A DNA stretch of 64,000 nt, from the NCBI RefSeq assembly GCF_900324485.2, contig NC_046637.1:27431669-27495668 (forward strand), written 5' to 3'. The notes beneath the pieces are model-generated. The model was not told the DNA's origin. It worked only from the letters and a program-made list of their open reading frames with translations, and did no database searches. Both the position numbers and the translations under genes were made by a program. Shown here one piece after another: positions 34,881-50,990 of the stretch; positions within the stretch are counted from its first letter, which is position 1, and each line of letters opens with the position of its first letter. Origin of the DNA: Mastacembelus armatus. Its lineage: Eukaryota; Chordata; Actinopteri; Synbranchiformes; Mastacembelidae.

Positions 34881-35056
34881 TTGCCTGGGACAAATAAACA
34901 CCAGGATTTTTTGCTGATCAGAGAAACGTGAAGAAAACAAGTCATGAGACTTTACATGGCAGCGAGTTACTGTCAGACATAGTCACTGTTAGGTCATCAG
35001 GTGAATTCATTCATTGTATAATATATAAAGGTGTTACCAGTAACATGCTGTAAATC

Positions 35057-35402
35057 ATCCATCATCTAGACCTCCTTAGTCCTAACCAGGGTCCCAGGGA
35101 TCTGCTGGAGCCTGTCCCAGCTCTCTTTGGGTGAAAGGCAGGGGTCCACCCTGGACAGGTCCCCAGTCCATCACAGGGCCACATAGAGACAAACAACCTC
35201 ACACACTGACACTCACTCCTATGGGCAATTTAGAGTCACCAATCAACCTGACATACATGTTTTTGGACTGTGGGAGGAAACCAGAGTACCTGGAGAAAAC
35301 CCACACAAGCACAGGGAGAACATGCAGACTCCACACAGGAAGGCCCCTGATGGGTTTCAGACCAGGAACCTTCTTGCTGTGAGGCAACAGTGCTAACCAC
35401 TA
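35057..35402 (-). repeat. SINE-like dispersed repeat, copy B
   Basis: Same orientation as copy A about 5 kb away, with about a dozen differences over 350 bases by eye, so both are young insertions. The tRNA-like head lies at the high-coordinate end. Confidence 0.85.
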
Positions 35403-35638
35403 ATCCAACTAATCCATGATCTAAAATTAACTCAAAATGTGTCCAAATGAAAACTGGCAGGACCAAAAATGAGGATTATCTTGTGGCCAACAGACCATAA
35501 TAACTATGAACAAGATAGTCACTGCATGGCAACAAGATCTCATAGCTATGCATTAAACAACTGTGGAAAGGAGAGAGTTAATGAGTAGGAAGGAGACTGG
35601 CACAGATTAAAACACGATGAAACCATTATACCTTAACC

Positions 35639-35735
35639 CAGTGGTTTCCAATCCTGGTCCTCAAGGCCCCCAACTATCCCTGCACTTCCCACATCTGATT
35701 GGCTAAACACACCTGGTCCAGGTTGATCAGCTGTG
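35639..35735. mobile_element. Fragment of an hAT-type MITE
   Basis: It begins CAGTGGTTTCCAATCCTGG, the usual end of teleost hAT MITEs, then shows AACTATCCCTGCAC and AACACACCTGGTCCAGG blocks related to the elements at 18265 and 52940. No matching opposite end was found, so it is a half-element. Confidence 0.55.
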
Positions 35736-36181
35736 GGTACAGCATATTTAGAGTGGCTGGTAAACTGTGTTTATATAGATGCAGCTTTACAGTTTGTACA
35801 CAAATGTAAGTTTGATTTATCAGACAGTTTAACTGCACAACCCTCCTGATACACTGATCCACCACGCATTAATATGCTAATACATTTAAAGACATTACAG
35901 GTTTGGTTAACTGATAACTCTAAATCACCTGTAGGTGTGTAGATTGTAAATAGTGGACTTAGCAAACATTTGATTAGCTACACATGAACCAGGTGCAGTG
36001 ACATTATCAGTTCGTTTGAATCCCGTTTGTGCTCATCCAGCAAATAATCCCTTTCACCACATACACTGGTATTATGCTAATCTCAGTTCTAGCTGATTTG
36101 AATACCACTGAGGCCTTATAACAACTTGGTCTTGTGAGAGAACCGGAGACAAAAAGCAGCGTCTCAAATATACAACAAATC

Positions 36182-36187
36182 TTTAAT
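36182..36187 (-). terminator. Candidate poly(A) signal of the WASP-like gene
   Basis: TTTAAT on the plus strand reads ATTAAA, the common variant signal, on the minus strand. It lies about 220-320 bases past the possible stop codons of the last exon. This bounds the gene and leaves no room for a VCA region beyond it. Confidence 0.5.
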
Positions 36188-36402
36188 GTCCATGTATCGT
36201 AGTTAAAGATCTTTGCTGCTCTGGACTTCTCCAAGGTGCACATCGTTTTATTATCCAGCTCCACTCGTGCTTTGCTGCAGCAGCTGCTTTTGCCTCAGTG
36301 CTTCTCTCAGGTCACTCAGAAAATCCAAGATCATTCAATCCACACATTTTTGATATTCAAATGGATATTACAAAACCTAAACAACATCATGTCCCAGTGC
36401 TC

Positions 36403-39063
36403 TTACGTGTTTGATCCTCTCTGGAACAGCTGGAACTGGAGTTCTCCAGGGGGGATCAGACTCTGGTCTACTGTCTCTGCCATGAGGTGTCTGCTGGGAG
36501 GTGGCATTTCCTTTGATAGAGGAGAGACATGCCAAACCCTGCATTGCTTAATGAAACCTGCATTAATTGTTAAAAGATTAAATACAAAAGTACCTATGCT
36601 CCTCAACTCTCTCTGCACAGCCTCCAGTCCTCCAAATTTGCTGATGATGCAGTCAACAGCTTCAGCGATGTCTTTGTCTTTCAGGTCTTCCTCTGTGAGG
36701 CGAGCCTGCATCAACAGCCTCCGCATAGCAGGGTCCAGATCCTTTAGCTTCACCCAGCAGATACAGCACAGAGCTCACTGATTATTGAGTCATTGTCGTG
36801 TGTTCAGCTTTTTGATGGGAATTAAATTTTGCTGTTTCATGTGCATGTTGTGACTCACCGAACTGGTGTTTGGTGAACAACTGGAGGAGGGTGCATCCAT
36901 GGAGAAATGTTGCTCCCTGTCCACGAGGTCCACTGGTGTCATTCTTCAAAAAGCAGAAATAAAAATGAACAACGTCTTAAATCTTCCGCTGTCTGTGAAG
37001 TTACACTATAATTTACCCTGAATCAGGTTGGCCCATAGGTGAGCTGCCCGTTTTTACAGCGATTGTCATTTCAGTGTCGCTGGTCGTATTTTCTGCAAAT
37101 GAAAGGAGTAAATTGAGACTAATGAGAAAGGATAGAGGTTCAATAGTATAATATTTTACCCGCTGGTCTATTTTGATGTGCAAAGAGCCAACACATCTCC
37201 AGTATGTGCTGATGCATGTCTGCTTCTCGTCTAACCTCGGTTTCTTTGGACAGCCTTCACTGCAGCGTGAAATTCCTCTGCCTCTGACTCATCTGCAAAG
37301 TTCAGACCTATGTGGTGACCCTGTGCAAACACAGTAAGAAAAAAAAAAACCAGCTCAAAACATAAACTAGTTCATAAAAATGTTGCAGTGACCCTTAAAA
37401 CAGATCCACTTACATCTGCAGGGAAAGTGTGGAAGAATGCACGAGTTGCAGTGTACTTGAATGGGATGTATAGCTCCTGCTCCCACAGTAACTTGGCACT
37501 CTGTGTTTAAGGAAAAGATAAGGGAAGGGTGAAAAGGAAGTGGCTTTGAAAAGGAAACGTGCAGACACACCCACCAAGATAAATAACTTTACTGTTACCA
37601 AAGGAAATCACTACGAGCTGCCCCATACGTGCCGCTCAGCCCGTACACACACAGCAAACACAAAATTTACTGGTATTATGTCACAATGTGGGTGGAGCAT
37701 CTCTGATCAGTTCAGCACTTCTTCTTACCGTGACACAGTAGAGGCACAGGAAGTAGGAGTGAATGGACTCAACCTCAGTGAGACACAGCACACCGCAACC
37801 TAAACAGATCCAGCCTGGACATCCACCCTGGAGCTCTCTGGCCTCTAGCACCTGTGCTACTGTAGTTCTGATCAGCTGAAACACAACCGTTATTATTTAG
37901 CCAATGAATCAGTGGCATTTTATAATATTGACATAGTCTTATTAAGAAAAACTCCCTGAAAGTCGAGTTCTAACAGTGTTGAGCTGTTTTGCAGCCAAAA
38001 TAAAACTATGTTCAACCAGTTTTAGTGCAGTTTATTATTATAATTTTTCTGGCCTGTAGTTTTTTCCAGCCTAAAACTCAATCTTTCCTTTTCCACTCTG
38101 GCTTTGTAATGTGTGATATTAGGGTTTTGGATTTTTTTTTTTCCTACAGCTCATATATTTTGTGACTCCAAGTAACCTCTGGGACATTCTGGTTTAGTTT
38201 CAGAGCACTACAAATCAGAAAGGGGGCTCCTCAGTCCTCAGGGACAGGTGACCTATCTCTTTTAAGTGGATGTGTGAGTTTCAGGAGATCATTTAAGAAA
38301 CTAGGTTGGTGTCAGTGGTGTCGGCTCTTCCCTGGTTCAGGTCTTACCTCTGAACTGGTTTACTTACAAATCATCCTCTTTGGATTAGCTCTTTGTTTCT
38401 TTAGGAGTATTTTTACAAAATCAGAATGAATCTTGCTAAATCTACGGTAAGTTGGTTGTTTTCTGTCGTCTATAGTTTGTTTCTTAGGTTTCTATTTCTG
38501 TTATTCACTTCTCCGCTCATCTGAGTTTAGAAAGCGTCACATGAAAAATGGTTATCATTGTACACCTGGCAACCAGGTGCAGCGGTGCAAAACAAACAAA
38601 CAGGCCTCACAAACAGACCATTCATCTCCCACTTCTTCTCTGGTAGCTGCTGCTGATCATATGAACCAGCCTCATCAGCTGGAATGAAAATTATACAGTG
38701 CAAAAGACTGTGATTCAGAGAGGCAACACTTCAGATTATAAATTTTAGATTGGACCAAAACTAGATCAAGCAGTTATTATTATTTTAGCATTATTTCAGA
38801 GAGCAGAACATCCATTTAATTTCTGACAATATGCAAAACTTCAATTGAATTAGCTCCTTACACTGGTTTAAATGTTTACATGCAGAGGAAAACCCAAGGT
38901 CAATTATTATTCAGTTGTATTTTACAGATATTAATTTAAAGGGACTGTAAAGAATTGAACAGACCTTACACTGGGGTTGGAGCAGAGTTAGTAGGACGCC
39001 TTTCTCACGGATCGTCAGGAGATCACTCATCGCATGAGATCCAGGAATCAGACTGGACGCCAT
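36403..39063 (-). CDS. Reduced WASP-like protein: WH1 domain plus autoinhibitory helix
   Basis: Exons 39063-38965, 37875-37729, 37500-37414, 37320-37236, 37092-37017, 36943-36859 and 36747-36594 join in phase to give 244 codons. A short last exon starts at about 36538. The WH1/EVH1 domain is clear: LLWEQELYIPFKYTATRAFF, then HIGLNFADESEAEEFHAAV, as in WASP and N-WASP. Further on, LKDLDPAMRRLLMQARLTEE, DLKDKD and FGGLEAVQREL match the helical C-terminal part of the WASP GTPase-binding domain. The basic CRIB motif that should precede it is replaced by a Ser/Pro-rich linker. After the helix no polyproline tract and no WH2-central-acidic region is found; every frame ends within about 60 codons. 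The exon-1 donor (AAG then GTCTGT) and last acceptor are weak, so the C-terminal frame is open (total about 265-300 aa). Family role: WASP proteins activate Arp2/3. This one could bind WIP-type partners but should not activate Arp2/3. Confidence 0.8.
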
Positions 39064-40212
39064 CAGCAGTGCCTTGTCCTCGGCTGTTCTCCCAACAGTT
39101 AAGACCCGTCTACGTCTGCCTTCCTAAATGTGTCTGCTGGACCAGCTCGACCTGAATACACTCAGTCCTGATCCGACCTGCAGTGTTTCTTCTAGTACGT
39201 TGGGTAAATGCAAATTTATTTGACTCGTGGTAAAGTGTGTGGCTGTCAGTAACCAAATGACAAACAGTAAAAGGTGTAGTCAGTGAACAAGCATCAAAAT
39301 AACAGGAGCAGCATCGAAAATGCAAGTTGTTAGAAATGTCATGTGTAACTTTATTTAGTTTAAAGTTTTGAAGTATTTGTACTTCACTGTTTCCATGTTG
39401 TGCTATTTTATACTTCTATATTTCAGATAGATACTGACTGTAATATTTCAATCACAAGCTAGTACATCAAGAATAATTCAGTTTGATATAATTATGTAAC
39501 ACTGCCAGGGGCCGGTCTGCTGGCTAATGAATAATATATGATAATATACTTTAAACACATTTTTTGTCTGTTTTCTTAAACTGATTTCCAAAGTCGAGGC
39601 TTGTTCACCACCTGCCCTTTGTGAGGCTGTGAGCTTTAAAGCAACAGTGGGCTGTGGATTCACAGGATTAGAAACATGGGCCTTTTTCACTGAAGGAGTT
39701 TTTACTTTCCTTAGATTTGCTAATATTTTATTAAACAAACGAACACCGTTGACGTTGCAGCCATAACCTCAGGCAGTTAACAGGACACGGCAGGAGACAT
39801 TAGTGTCTTGGCAGAGCCTCTCAGAGGAAGAAGGTTCAAGTGGGTGGAAATGTCTAGTAAGGCTGATAGATCACTCTGCAAGAGGCACAGCCTTTCAATT
39901 GTGTGTGTGTTACAACAGCCATATGATAAGCCTCATAAACAGGACTGGTTATCTGGGTGTTAGCTTGCCTAATAAATCTCTTTTATGACTTCCACCTACC
40001 TTTTCTTTGTTTGCAGCAGGAAAAACCAATTGCTCTACCTGCCAGAAGATCTCTGCTTCTGATTTAGTCTCTGATTTTTACCATACAGCAATAATGACAT
40101 TTGCCAAATAAACCTGTAGCTGCAGAGCTGCGACCTGGACCATTGCATCCTCACTCCACAGGTTTGATATTTCATGTAGAAAAGGATACCCCAAACATAA
40201 AAACCATCATTT

Positions 40213-40218
40213 TTTATT
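40213..40218 (-). terminator. mapkapk3: Candidate poly(A) signal of mapkapk3
   Basis: TTTATT reads AATAAA on the minus strand, about 140 bases past the mapkapk3 stop codon. Confidence 0.6.
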
Positions 40219-40355
40219 GAAAAGAGTAGTAATAACCTAAATAAATGACATTAGGTAGATTGTTGAGTGCAGTGATACAAAAATGGAAGAAAAGGTGAGT
40301 AAAATACGATGAAGGATACTGAGATGGGAAAATATTCTTCACTCTGACATTTATG

Positions 40356-44371
<4,016 letters not shown>

Positions 44372-44399
44372 TTATGTAAAAAGCTGAAAGCGGTGCAGG

Positions 44400-45685
44400 G
44401 AAAGTCTCATCAGTCTCTGCCACACAAAATACCCGGTGTCAGTTTATCCGCGTATGTCCAGAGCACTTTCGTACTTCCCGAGAGAACATCTCAACCCACT
44501 TAAAAAAGGGGTATGCAGTCTGTAAAACCTCCTTTTGCAGAAAAGGGCGGAGGTCTGAAATCGCAGATTAAAGAGGCATAGGGAACTTTAAAAGACTTGG
44601 ACAAAACACTGGATTTAAGGGCAAGGATATTACAAAACCTTTAAACAGCTGGAAAAGAAAAAAAATGCCAAAAAAAACATCTGGCACTCCTGCCTGATCC
44701 TCATCACGGCTATCTGCTTCTTCCTGAGGGTACAGCAACCTCTCCAGCCACGTTACGTCAGCGCGGAGCGGCTCAGATTCATTCACCATTCAGATTTCTT
44801 AAAGGCACAACCGCGCGTAATGACGCATGCACGGCACAGCGTCTGTGGAGGAAGCGAAACTAATTATGACCAGACATGTAATGTTTCATGTTGTAAATAC
44901 ATAGTCTGCGTCCAGGATGCTGAGAGTAGGAACTTTATGTTGTTCTGCCTCCAGTGACTTACAGCATTTAACGGAATTTCTCTGCAGCGGTGAGACAGTA
45001 TCGACACATCAACACACCTCATCCTAATAAACATGACAATTAAATCTATTAACTAAGCGAACAGGAGCTTGACATTGTGGCATCACCAGGGAGCAGAAGA
45101 AGTTATTTAGGACTTGGCCTATAACTGGCGGTGGTCTACTGACATGTACTATATAATTCTAATTGAATAATAATAATGATATAATTGCTTCTAGACTGAG
45201 CTGTGACAACAGCGGGACAGTAGGTCAATAACAAATGCTGTTTTAATTGTTAATGAATTGTCTGATTCTGTCTCTGCCTGCTTGTTGAAGTGTTTTTGGA
45301 CCCTCAGAAACAGAAGTGGCACCTAAGGGACAAAACAAATGCAGGTGGAGACAGAATTCAACCTGATGTGTTGCTGTGGTGACCAAATCAGAATATCATT
45401 TAGTTTAATGTTTAGAAACTTCATGTTTCTATTTTCTAAAACATAAAATAATAAAATAAAATTAAAGCTTATTTTTGTTCTATTATTAAATTAAGATTTT
45501 AATTTTTACTGATTCATTATTTTTGGACACACAAATGACTCATACAGGATTTTTTTTACACTGGCTTTCAGTTTAATTTTGACAATTTAAAAAAAATTAT
45601 TGAAAGACCTTCAGCAACATTACTGCCTTTATTTATTAACTATTATATTACTGGCAAGATATTTTGCAGGTTTTCAGTGACCTGA
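44400..45685. other. mapkapk3 upstream region
   Basis: From 44400 to about 44870 the DNA is fairly CpG-rich and probably holds the mapkapk3 5' UTR and promoter. From 44900 to 45685 it is AT-rich intergenic DNA with no coding signal. Confidence 0.5.
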
Positions 45686-45691
45686 GCCTTA

Positions 45692-45697
45692 TTTATT
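45692..45697 (-). terminator. uroc1: Candidate poly(A) signal of uroc1
   Basis: TTTATT reads AATAAA on the minus strand, about 100 bases past the uroc1 stop codon at 45795-45797. Confidence 0.6.
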
Positions 45698-45794
45698 GGG
45701 TGATTTACATCAGTACATCATATTCCAACATCTTAAAAAGGTATTAATTAAGTTAATGAATTTAGCTGGTCATGAACTCATTCTAAAGTGCTGG

Positions 45795-48700
45795 CTAACC
45801 CTGCAGGGCATGGTCCAGCACTCGTTCATCCTGTACAGGAAAGGGCATAGTGACGTGCAGCTGCCCGTGCCCCTCCATGGTGCGCTGGATGGTCTCATAA
45901 GCATTTTGGTTTCCAGACCAGCAGCGACGAGCCACCTGCCGCACACAGAAACACACAACTTAGAGCAGTTCAGCTGCTCGATCAGAGGCTGAAATAAATC
46001 TTCTCTCTATGGTCTCACCCCATTGGACACGTCCCAGCCGAGCATCAGACTGGCACGTTTTGCCGCCTCCTCCGAGCCGTCCAGTAGTAAACCAAACCCT
46101 CCATTTAATACCTCGCCCCTGCAGGTGACACAACACAACAACTTTGTGCCAATAATAATAATAATGTCGTCTAAATAAATGCCTCTGATAAATAACAATG
46201 AACATTCACACATCCTCTATTTGCTGAACACCAACTCAGCCTTACCAGCCAACACCACCCCCATTGTGCAGGGCCACCCATGTGGCACCCCTGAAAGCAT
46301 CACCAACGAAGTTCTGGACCGCCATGTCTGTAAGGGGACATCATGGGACGTCACTCTGACTTTGTTTTAAATTATTATTAATGGTTTATACGAATTAGGA
46401 GAAAGAAGGAAGAGTCTCCAGTTTCAAGGCATCAAATGGCGACTTTTTAAATTCAATTAATCTTCCATGTAAACAAAACGATACAGAAAACTGAAAATGC
46501 ATGTTTTAACTATTTTTGTCAGAGTTAGATTATCCCATTGTTGTAATGCAACTGAAAGCAGCATTTTGTTAATGAAATGTCTAGCTGTCATAGTGAACCA
46601 ACGTGTGTGTGCACATACCGGCACAGAAGGCAGATCCATCGTACACATTAGAGGTCTCTCTGAAGGGGCTGTCGGTGCCACTAACATCATGATGGTCTCT
46701 GCTAAGAACCACAGGAGCCTGAAAATCAGAAACAACAATAGATGCAGCTGATTCTCTCTGCAGCCTCCTGCAAACGTGGAAAGATCTTCCCAGCAGACAG
46801 TTTATCTCTTAACTGAAACTCTTCCATCAGCGATAGCCTGGTTGATCGCCAACGCAATGCAGACCCTTCCTTTCTGGTCAGAGTAGAGGATTCTGGCCTG
46901 GGATCCCACAACCTAAGCAGAGAGAATGCACAGAGGGAATCTTGGCAGCTGTAAACGGTGTCATTCCCACTGGGAGATCTGTTCTGAAAGTTACTGACCA
47001 TTTTGTGTTTTCCAGCCTCTCTGATCCAGCGGATGTTGTCATTGTACTGCTGTCTGACACGCTCAGTCACGTTGGCACCGATTTCCTCCAGGACAGTAGC
47101 AGCAATGTTGTCGGTTACAGCGAGATCTCGGGGGTCACCAGATGTGCACACCCAGCGAAAGGGCCCAAAGCCCAACGAGAAAATGTCTCTGTGGCAAAGG
47201 CAGAAGGAAGGAGATTATTGAAGTGCCAAAAGCTGCAGAATGTATCACAGATTATGACAAAACAAAAATGTCTCACCCCATTATGTGCTGGACATAAGAA
47301 GGGTAACGAAATTCTGTTGCTCCTCCACCAACTTTTTCTACCTCTGCCCCTAATAAAGGAGGGTGTCATCACTGTTCCAACACAGACTGAATGATAATCA
47401 CTACATGTTGTGTTTGTCTGTGTGGTCACTGTACTGTACTTACCAGCTCTCTGAGCTTCCAGGAGAAATGCATTGCCATAGTCCCAGAAGAACAAACCTG
47501 CATCAGAAAGCTTATTGATGGCCTTTACATGTCGTCGAAGGCTGTGAGAGTAGGTGACACTTATTTTAGCTTAGCGGGCAAAAATATTACAGAAAATATC
47601 TACACAAAGTCTGTTCCTTTAACCTTTCTTGAACCATATTTCGGAAGCGGTTGGGATCAGTGGACATAAGCTGGTTTGCCTGGCGGAAACTGAGCTGGAC
47701 CGGGTAGTAGCCCCCGTTGTATGGGTTGTGAAGGGAGGTCTGGTCTGAACCCAGATCAACAAGCAGCTCCCCTGTGCGCTCATACTCCAACAGCAGCCGC
47801 TCCCTGGTTAGAAGAGGAGGAACAGAAGGCGGCTCCTTCACTGGAGCTGCAGACCCGGGTCATGTTTGTATCGCAGATAACGTTCACATCTCACTCACCA
47901 CAAGTCCACGATGTTGCCATGGTAACCCAGACTGAGGGGAGTCCTGGAGCATCTGGCTTCGCTGTACGAGACAGAATAACCCGATTTAATGAAAATCACT
48001 GCAGGTCACAGTGTGTATGAGATATATCCAACTATGTGCTGCTGTTATGAATGTAAAACAGAATGTGCAACAGAAAATATTACTTCACACATTAATGTCT
48101 CCACAGTAAAGGAATAGTTAGGCATTTTAGAAAATAGGATTATTTGCGTTCACGTTCCACCTGTTAAATACGTAGCTGTTGGTTTAGCACAGCACAAAGT
48201 CTGGAAACAGTTAACGAAGGTAACAAAACCTGTCTGCAGTCAGGAAGTTACTGCACCTGGCCAAGAAACAGTCCAACACACTACCCCTGCTCAACTCGCA
48301 TACTGTCAGTACATTTACTAACAATACTCATGTGCATTTACTTTAATGAGGACACTGTCAGTGCAGGACTTTTACATCATATTTTCATGCTGTAGTAATT
48401 CTACTTTAAAGGATTATGTTTCTTTAAAGTCCCAGTTTCTACTGGATAGAAAACTGGATGAGTGTGATGTCTCTCACACACACACACACACACACACAGA
48501 CACACAACAAAAATTGTCATCTCATACACTCAGGGCCACCAATACCGTAAAAAGCTAATAATAATAATAATGATAATAATAATAATGATAATAATAATAA
48601 TGATCATAATAATTTCCTCTCTGTTACCGGATGTGTTTAATGCATTGCTCCAAGTTGCTGGTGACCTCCATCAGCCATCCCTGCTCGTGTCTCTTTCTAA

Positions 48701-50990
48701 GCGGAGCCTCATCCACCTACACGGAAAACAAATCAACTGTCAGATGGACATTCACAGTTTCCCCCATTCTGACTTAGTGTTATCAGGAAATAACTGGACA
48801 TCAGCTGACCTCTGCAACCACACCAATACAACCAGCAATGGCGGCAGCTTTAGCCTGAGCGCCGCTCATGCCTCCCAGGCCGGAGGTCACAAAGACACGG
48901 CCCTTTAAGTCACTAGAGCCCAGGTACCTCCGACCAGCATTCAACACAGTCAGCTACACAGAGTGAAATAGAGAAACAGAGACAAAAATGACAGGAACTA
49001 CGAACTACAGGCAATATGATGACTAATAATTGATGATTTAAAAAGCTTTGGTTCTCCACCTTTTCACCCCTTCATACAAAGAAAATCCTGCTGCCACTGG
49101 TTTAAAGCAAACCTTATTTTAAATGAGCTAATAGTGTAATGATGTGGGGAGATTTGTTCATCTTTTACAAACCGTAGTGCCATGAACAATCCCTTGAGGT
49201 CCAATGTAGCAGTAGCTGCCTGCTGTCATTTGTCCGTACCTGTGAATGAACATCGATCACATCAGGTGGCAACTGTTTTTTCCTTTTAATTCTTAGCTAA
49301 TAACAAATCATGGAGAAAGCCAAACCAACATGTAAAGACCCAGTTAAAAACTCACATGGTCACACCAAGTGCAAACATCTTTTCATACTGCTCCTTAGAG
49401 GAATAATTAGGAATAACCTGAGTGATGCAAAGAAAAACACAAATAGTGAGGGGCTATGCCAACGCATGCGAGCTGAGAACATCAGTTCATTCATCAGATG
49501 TGTGTTGTGAAGTTACCATGCCATTGGTGATGATGGCACGAGGTGATGAAGGCAAGCTGGGGAACAGGCCCAGGGGATGACCGCTGTACATGACCAGAGT
49601 TTGCTCCTCTGTCATCTGACTCAGGTAATGCATCACCAGACGGAACTGCACTCACAAAACACACAAAGCAGTAGGATCCATCTGTAAAGACCCTATATAA
49701 AGGTCTCAGTACCAGATCCAGTGGCAAATAACCAAACCAAAAACTCTTACCTGTGCCCAGTTACTGAACACCTGTCCGTTCCCTCCGTAGGTGACAAGCT
49801 CCTGAGGAAACTGAAGGATAAAGACAAACGAAGCGTCGTAGTGTCAGTGAGCTGAACAGAAGGATTCATACTGGGATTTTGCTAAGTTAACAAAAGAAGC
49901 TCACCTGAGCTACGTCTGGGTCCAGGTTGTTCATGATCATTAACATCATGGATGCTGCTTGACGTGTGCGGCATGGGTACCGATCGATGGGGTACGCTCT
50001 GAGGAAAGAGAAGGAAACTTATGTCTGACATCTTTGATAAACAGTTTGCCTCAGCATATGTATCTGTCTTAATTTATAAAAACCTGAAGAATTATAGTCA
50101 CAATGTTCCGTAAAACAATGATGTTTTGAGGACGTCTCACCTCATACGTAACGTGGGGCAGAAGCGGTACATGTAGATGTGCCCATACTGTCGCAGCTCT
50201 CGAGCGAACTCCGGTGCGAGCGTTGTGTGGTGAGAGGGTGGGAAATAGCGCAGGGCATTTCTGAGCGCCAACTAGAGGGGAAGAGGCATTTTCCAGTGGG
50301 TCAGTGAACACAGCACGAGTCAGTGTTGAGTAGCTCTTTGACTACTGTTGTTATTTCTGTGAGAGGTGGAGCTCTCCCTGTATCTCGCTTAATTATTGAC
50401 TGATGCTGTTGATCTGAGTTGATCAGCTGAGGACCTTGGAGAGTAGTTTTTTAGGGTAACCCATAATGCAACTGTGGTGATGCAATAAGAGTACACATGC
50501 ATCTGACAGATTTGTAGTGAAGTATGGAAGTAATGTGTGACTGTTTAGATTAGTCTCATGGTAACGTCTAAAGGCGTTTGACAGTTTTGCCTGCAGCCAT
50601 GCTGGTCCATGTGCGGTTCTCTCAATACTGTTACACAAATAAAGTTTTCATTACAGACTTTTTTCAGAGGTGACTCTGGGCCGTTAAAGTGGAAAAGCAG
50701 ATATGATTTAATGGTGACTCACATTAAATTTGTTGTACAAGTAGGCAAAACAAATTTTAAAAAAAACGAATGCAGCCATTTTAAATTAAGTTTAACACTC
50801 ACTCATTTACAGATGATTATAATAAACACAGTTCAAACACAGAACATTCTAGCACATATCTCACCCGTTCCTCCTCTGCTGTGAGGTTGGGGGTCCGAAC
50901 AGGTGCATGTGGCACACTGGGATCCCTCCCCCGGTTAGGTGGTAAAGGGTCCAGGGGTAACCCACTGCATATCTCCTTTACAGTGGCCAT
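45795..50990 (-). CDS. uroc1: Urocanate hydratase (urocanase)
   Basis: About 20 short exons, the first being 50990-50865, 50271-50141 and 49998-49905 in phase (MATVKEICSGLPLDPLPPNR start). The enzyme adds water to trans-urocanate to form imidazolone propionate, the second step of histidine breakdown, in the cytosol of liver-type cells. It uses NAD+ as an electrophilic cofactor. Conserved blocks read in order: TYGGNGQVFSNWAQ, MTAGSYCYIGPQGIVHGTT, VTSGLGGMSGAQAKAAAIAG (the NAD-binding glycine stretch near 48880), GFGPFRWVCTSGDPRDLAV (the conserved cysteine region near 47150), GDAFRGATWVALHNGGG and ARRCWSGNQNAYETIQRTM. The C-terminus reads DERVLDHALQG. No break is seen. Not every internal exon border was fixed by hand. 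Confidence 0.95.

Larger units (their letters stand above)
29480..36170. other. Long intergenic stretch between pfkfb4 and the WASP-like gene
   Basis: Apart from the listed repeats and the GC-rich island near 34500-34880, I see no recognisable exon. A long (CA)n tract lies at about 32269-32334. A short (CTGCAGCTCTGC)-like reiteration lies at 33180-33215. The 70-100-codon open frames here lack family resemblance and splice logic. Confidence 0.5.

Noticed and set aside
36005-36030. GTTTGAATCCC, like a tRNA B box
   Set aside because: No matching A box or acceptor stem at the right distance.
38420-38455. ATG followed by a GTAAG donor on the plus strand, like a tiny first exon
   Set aside because: No downstream plus-strand exon with a recognisable protein follows; the region belongs to intron 1 of the minus-strand WASP-like gene.
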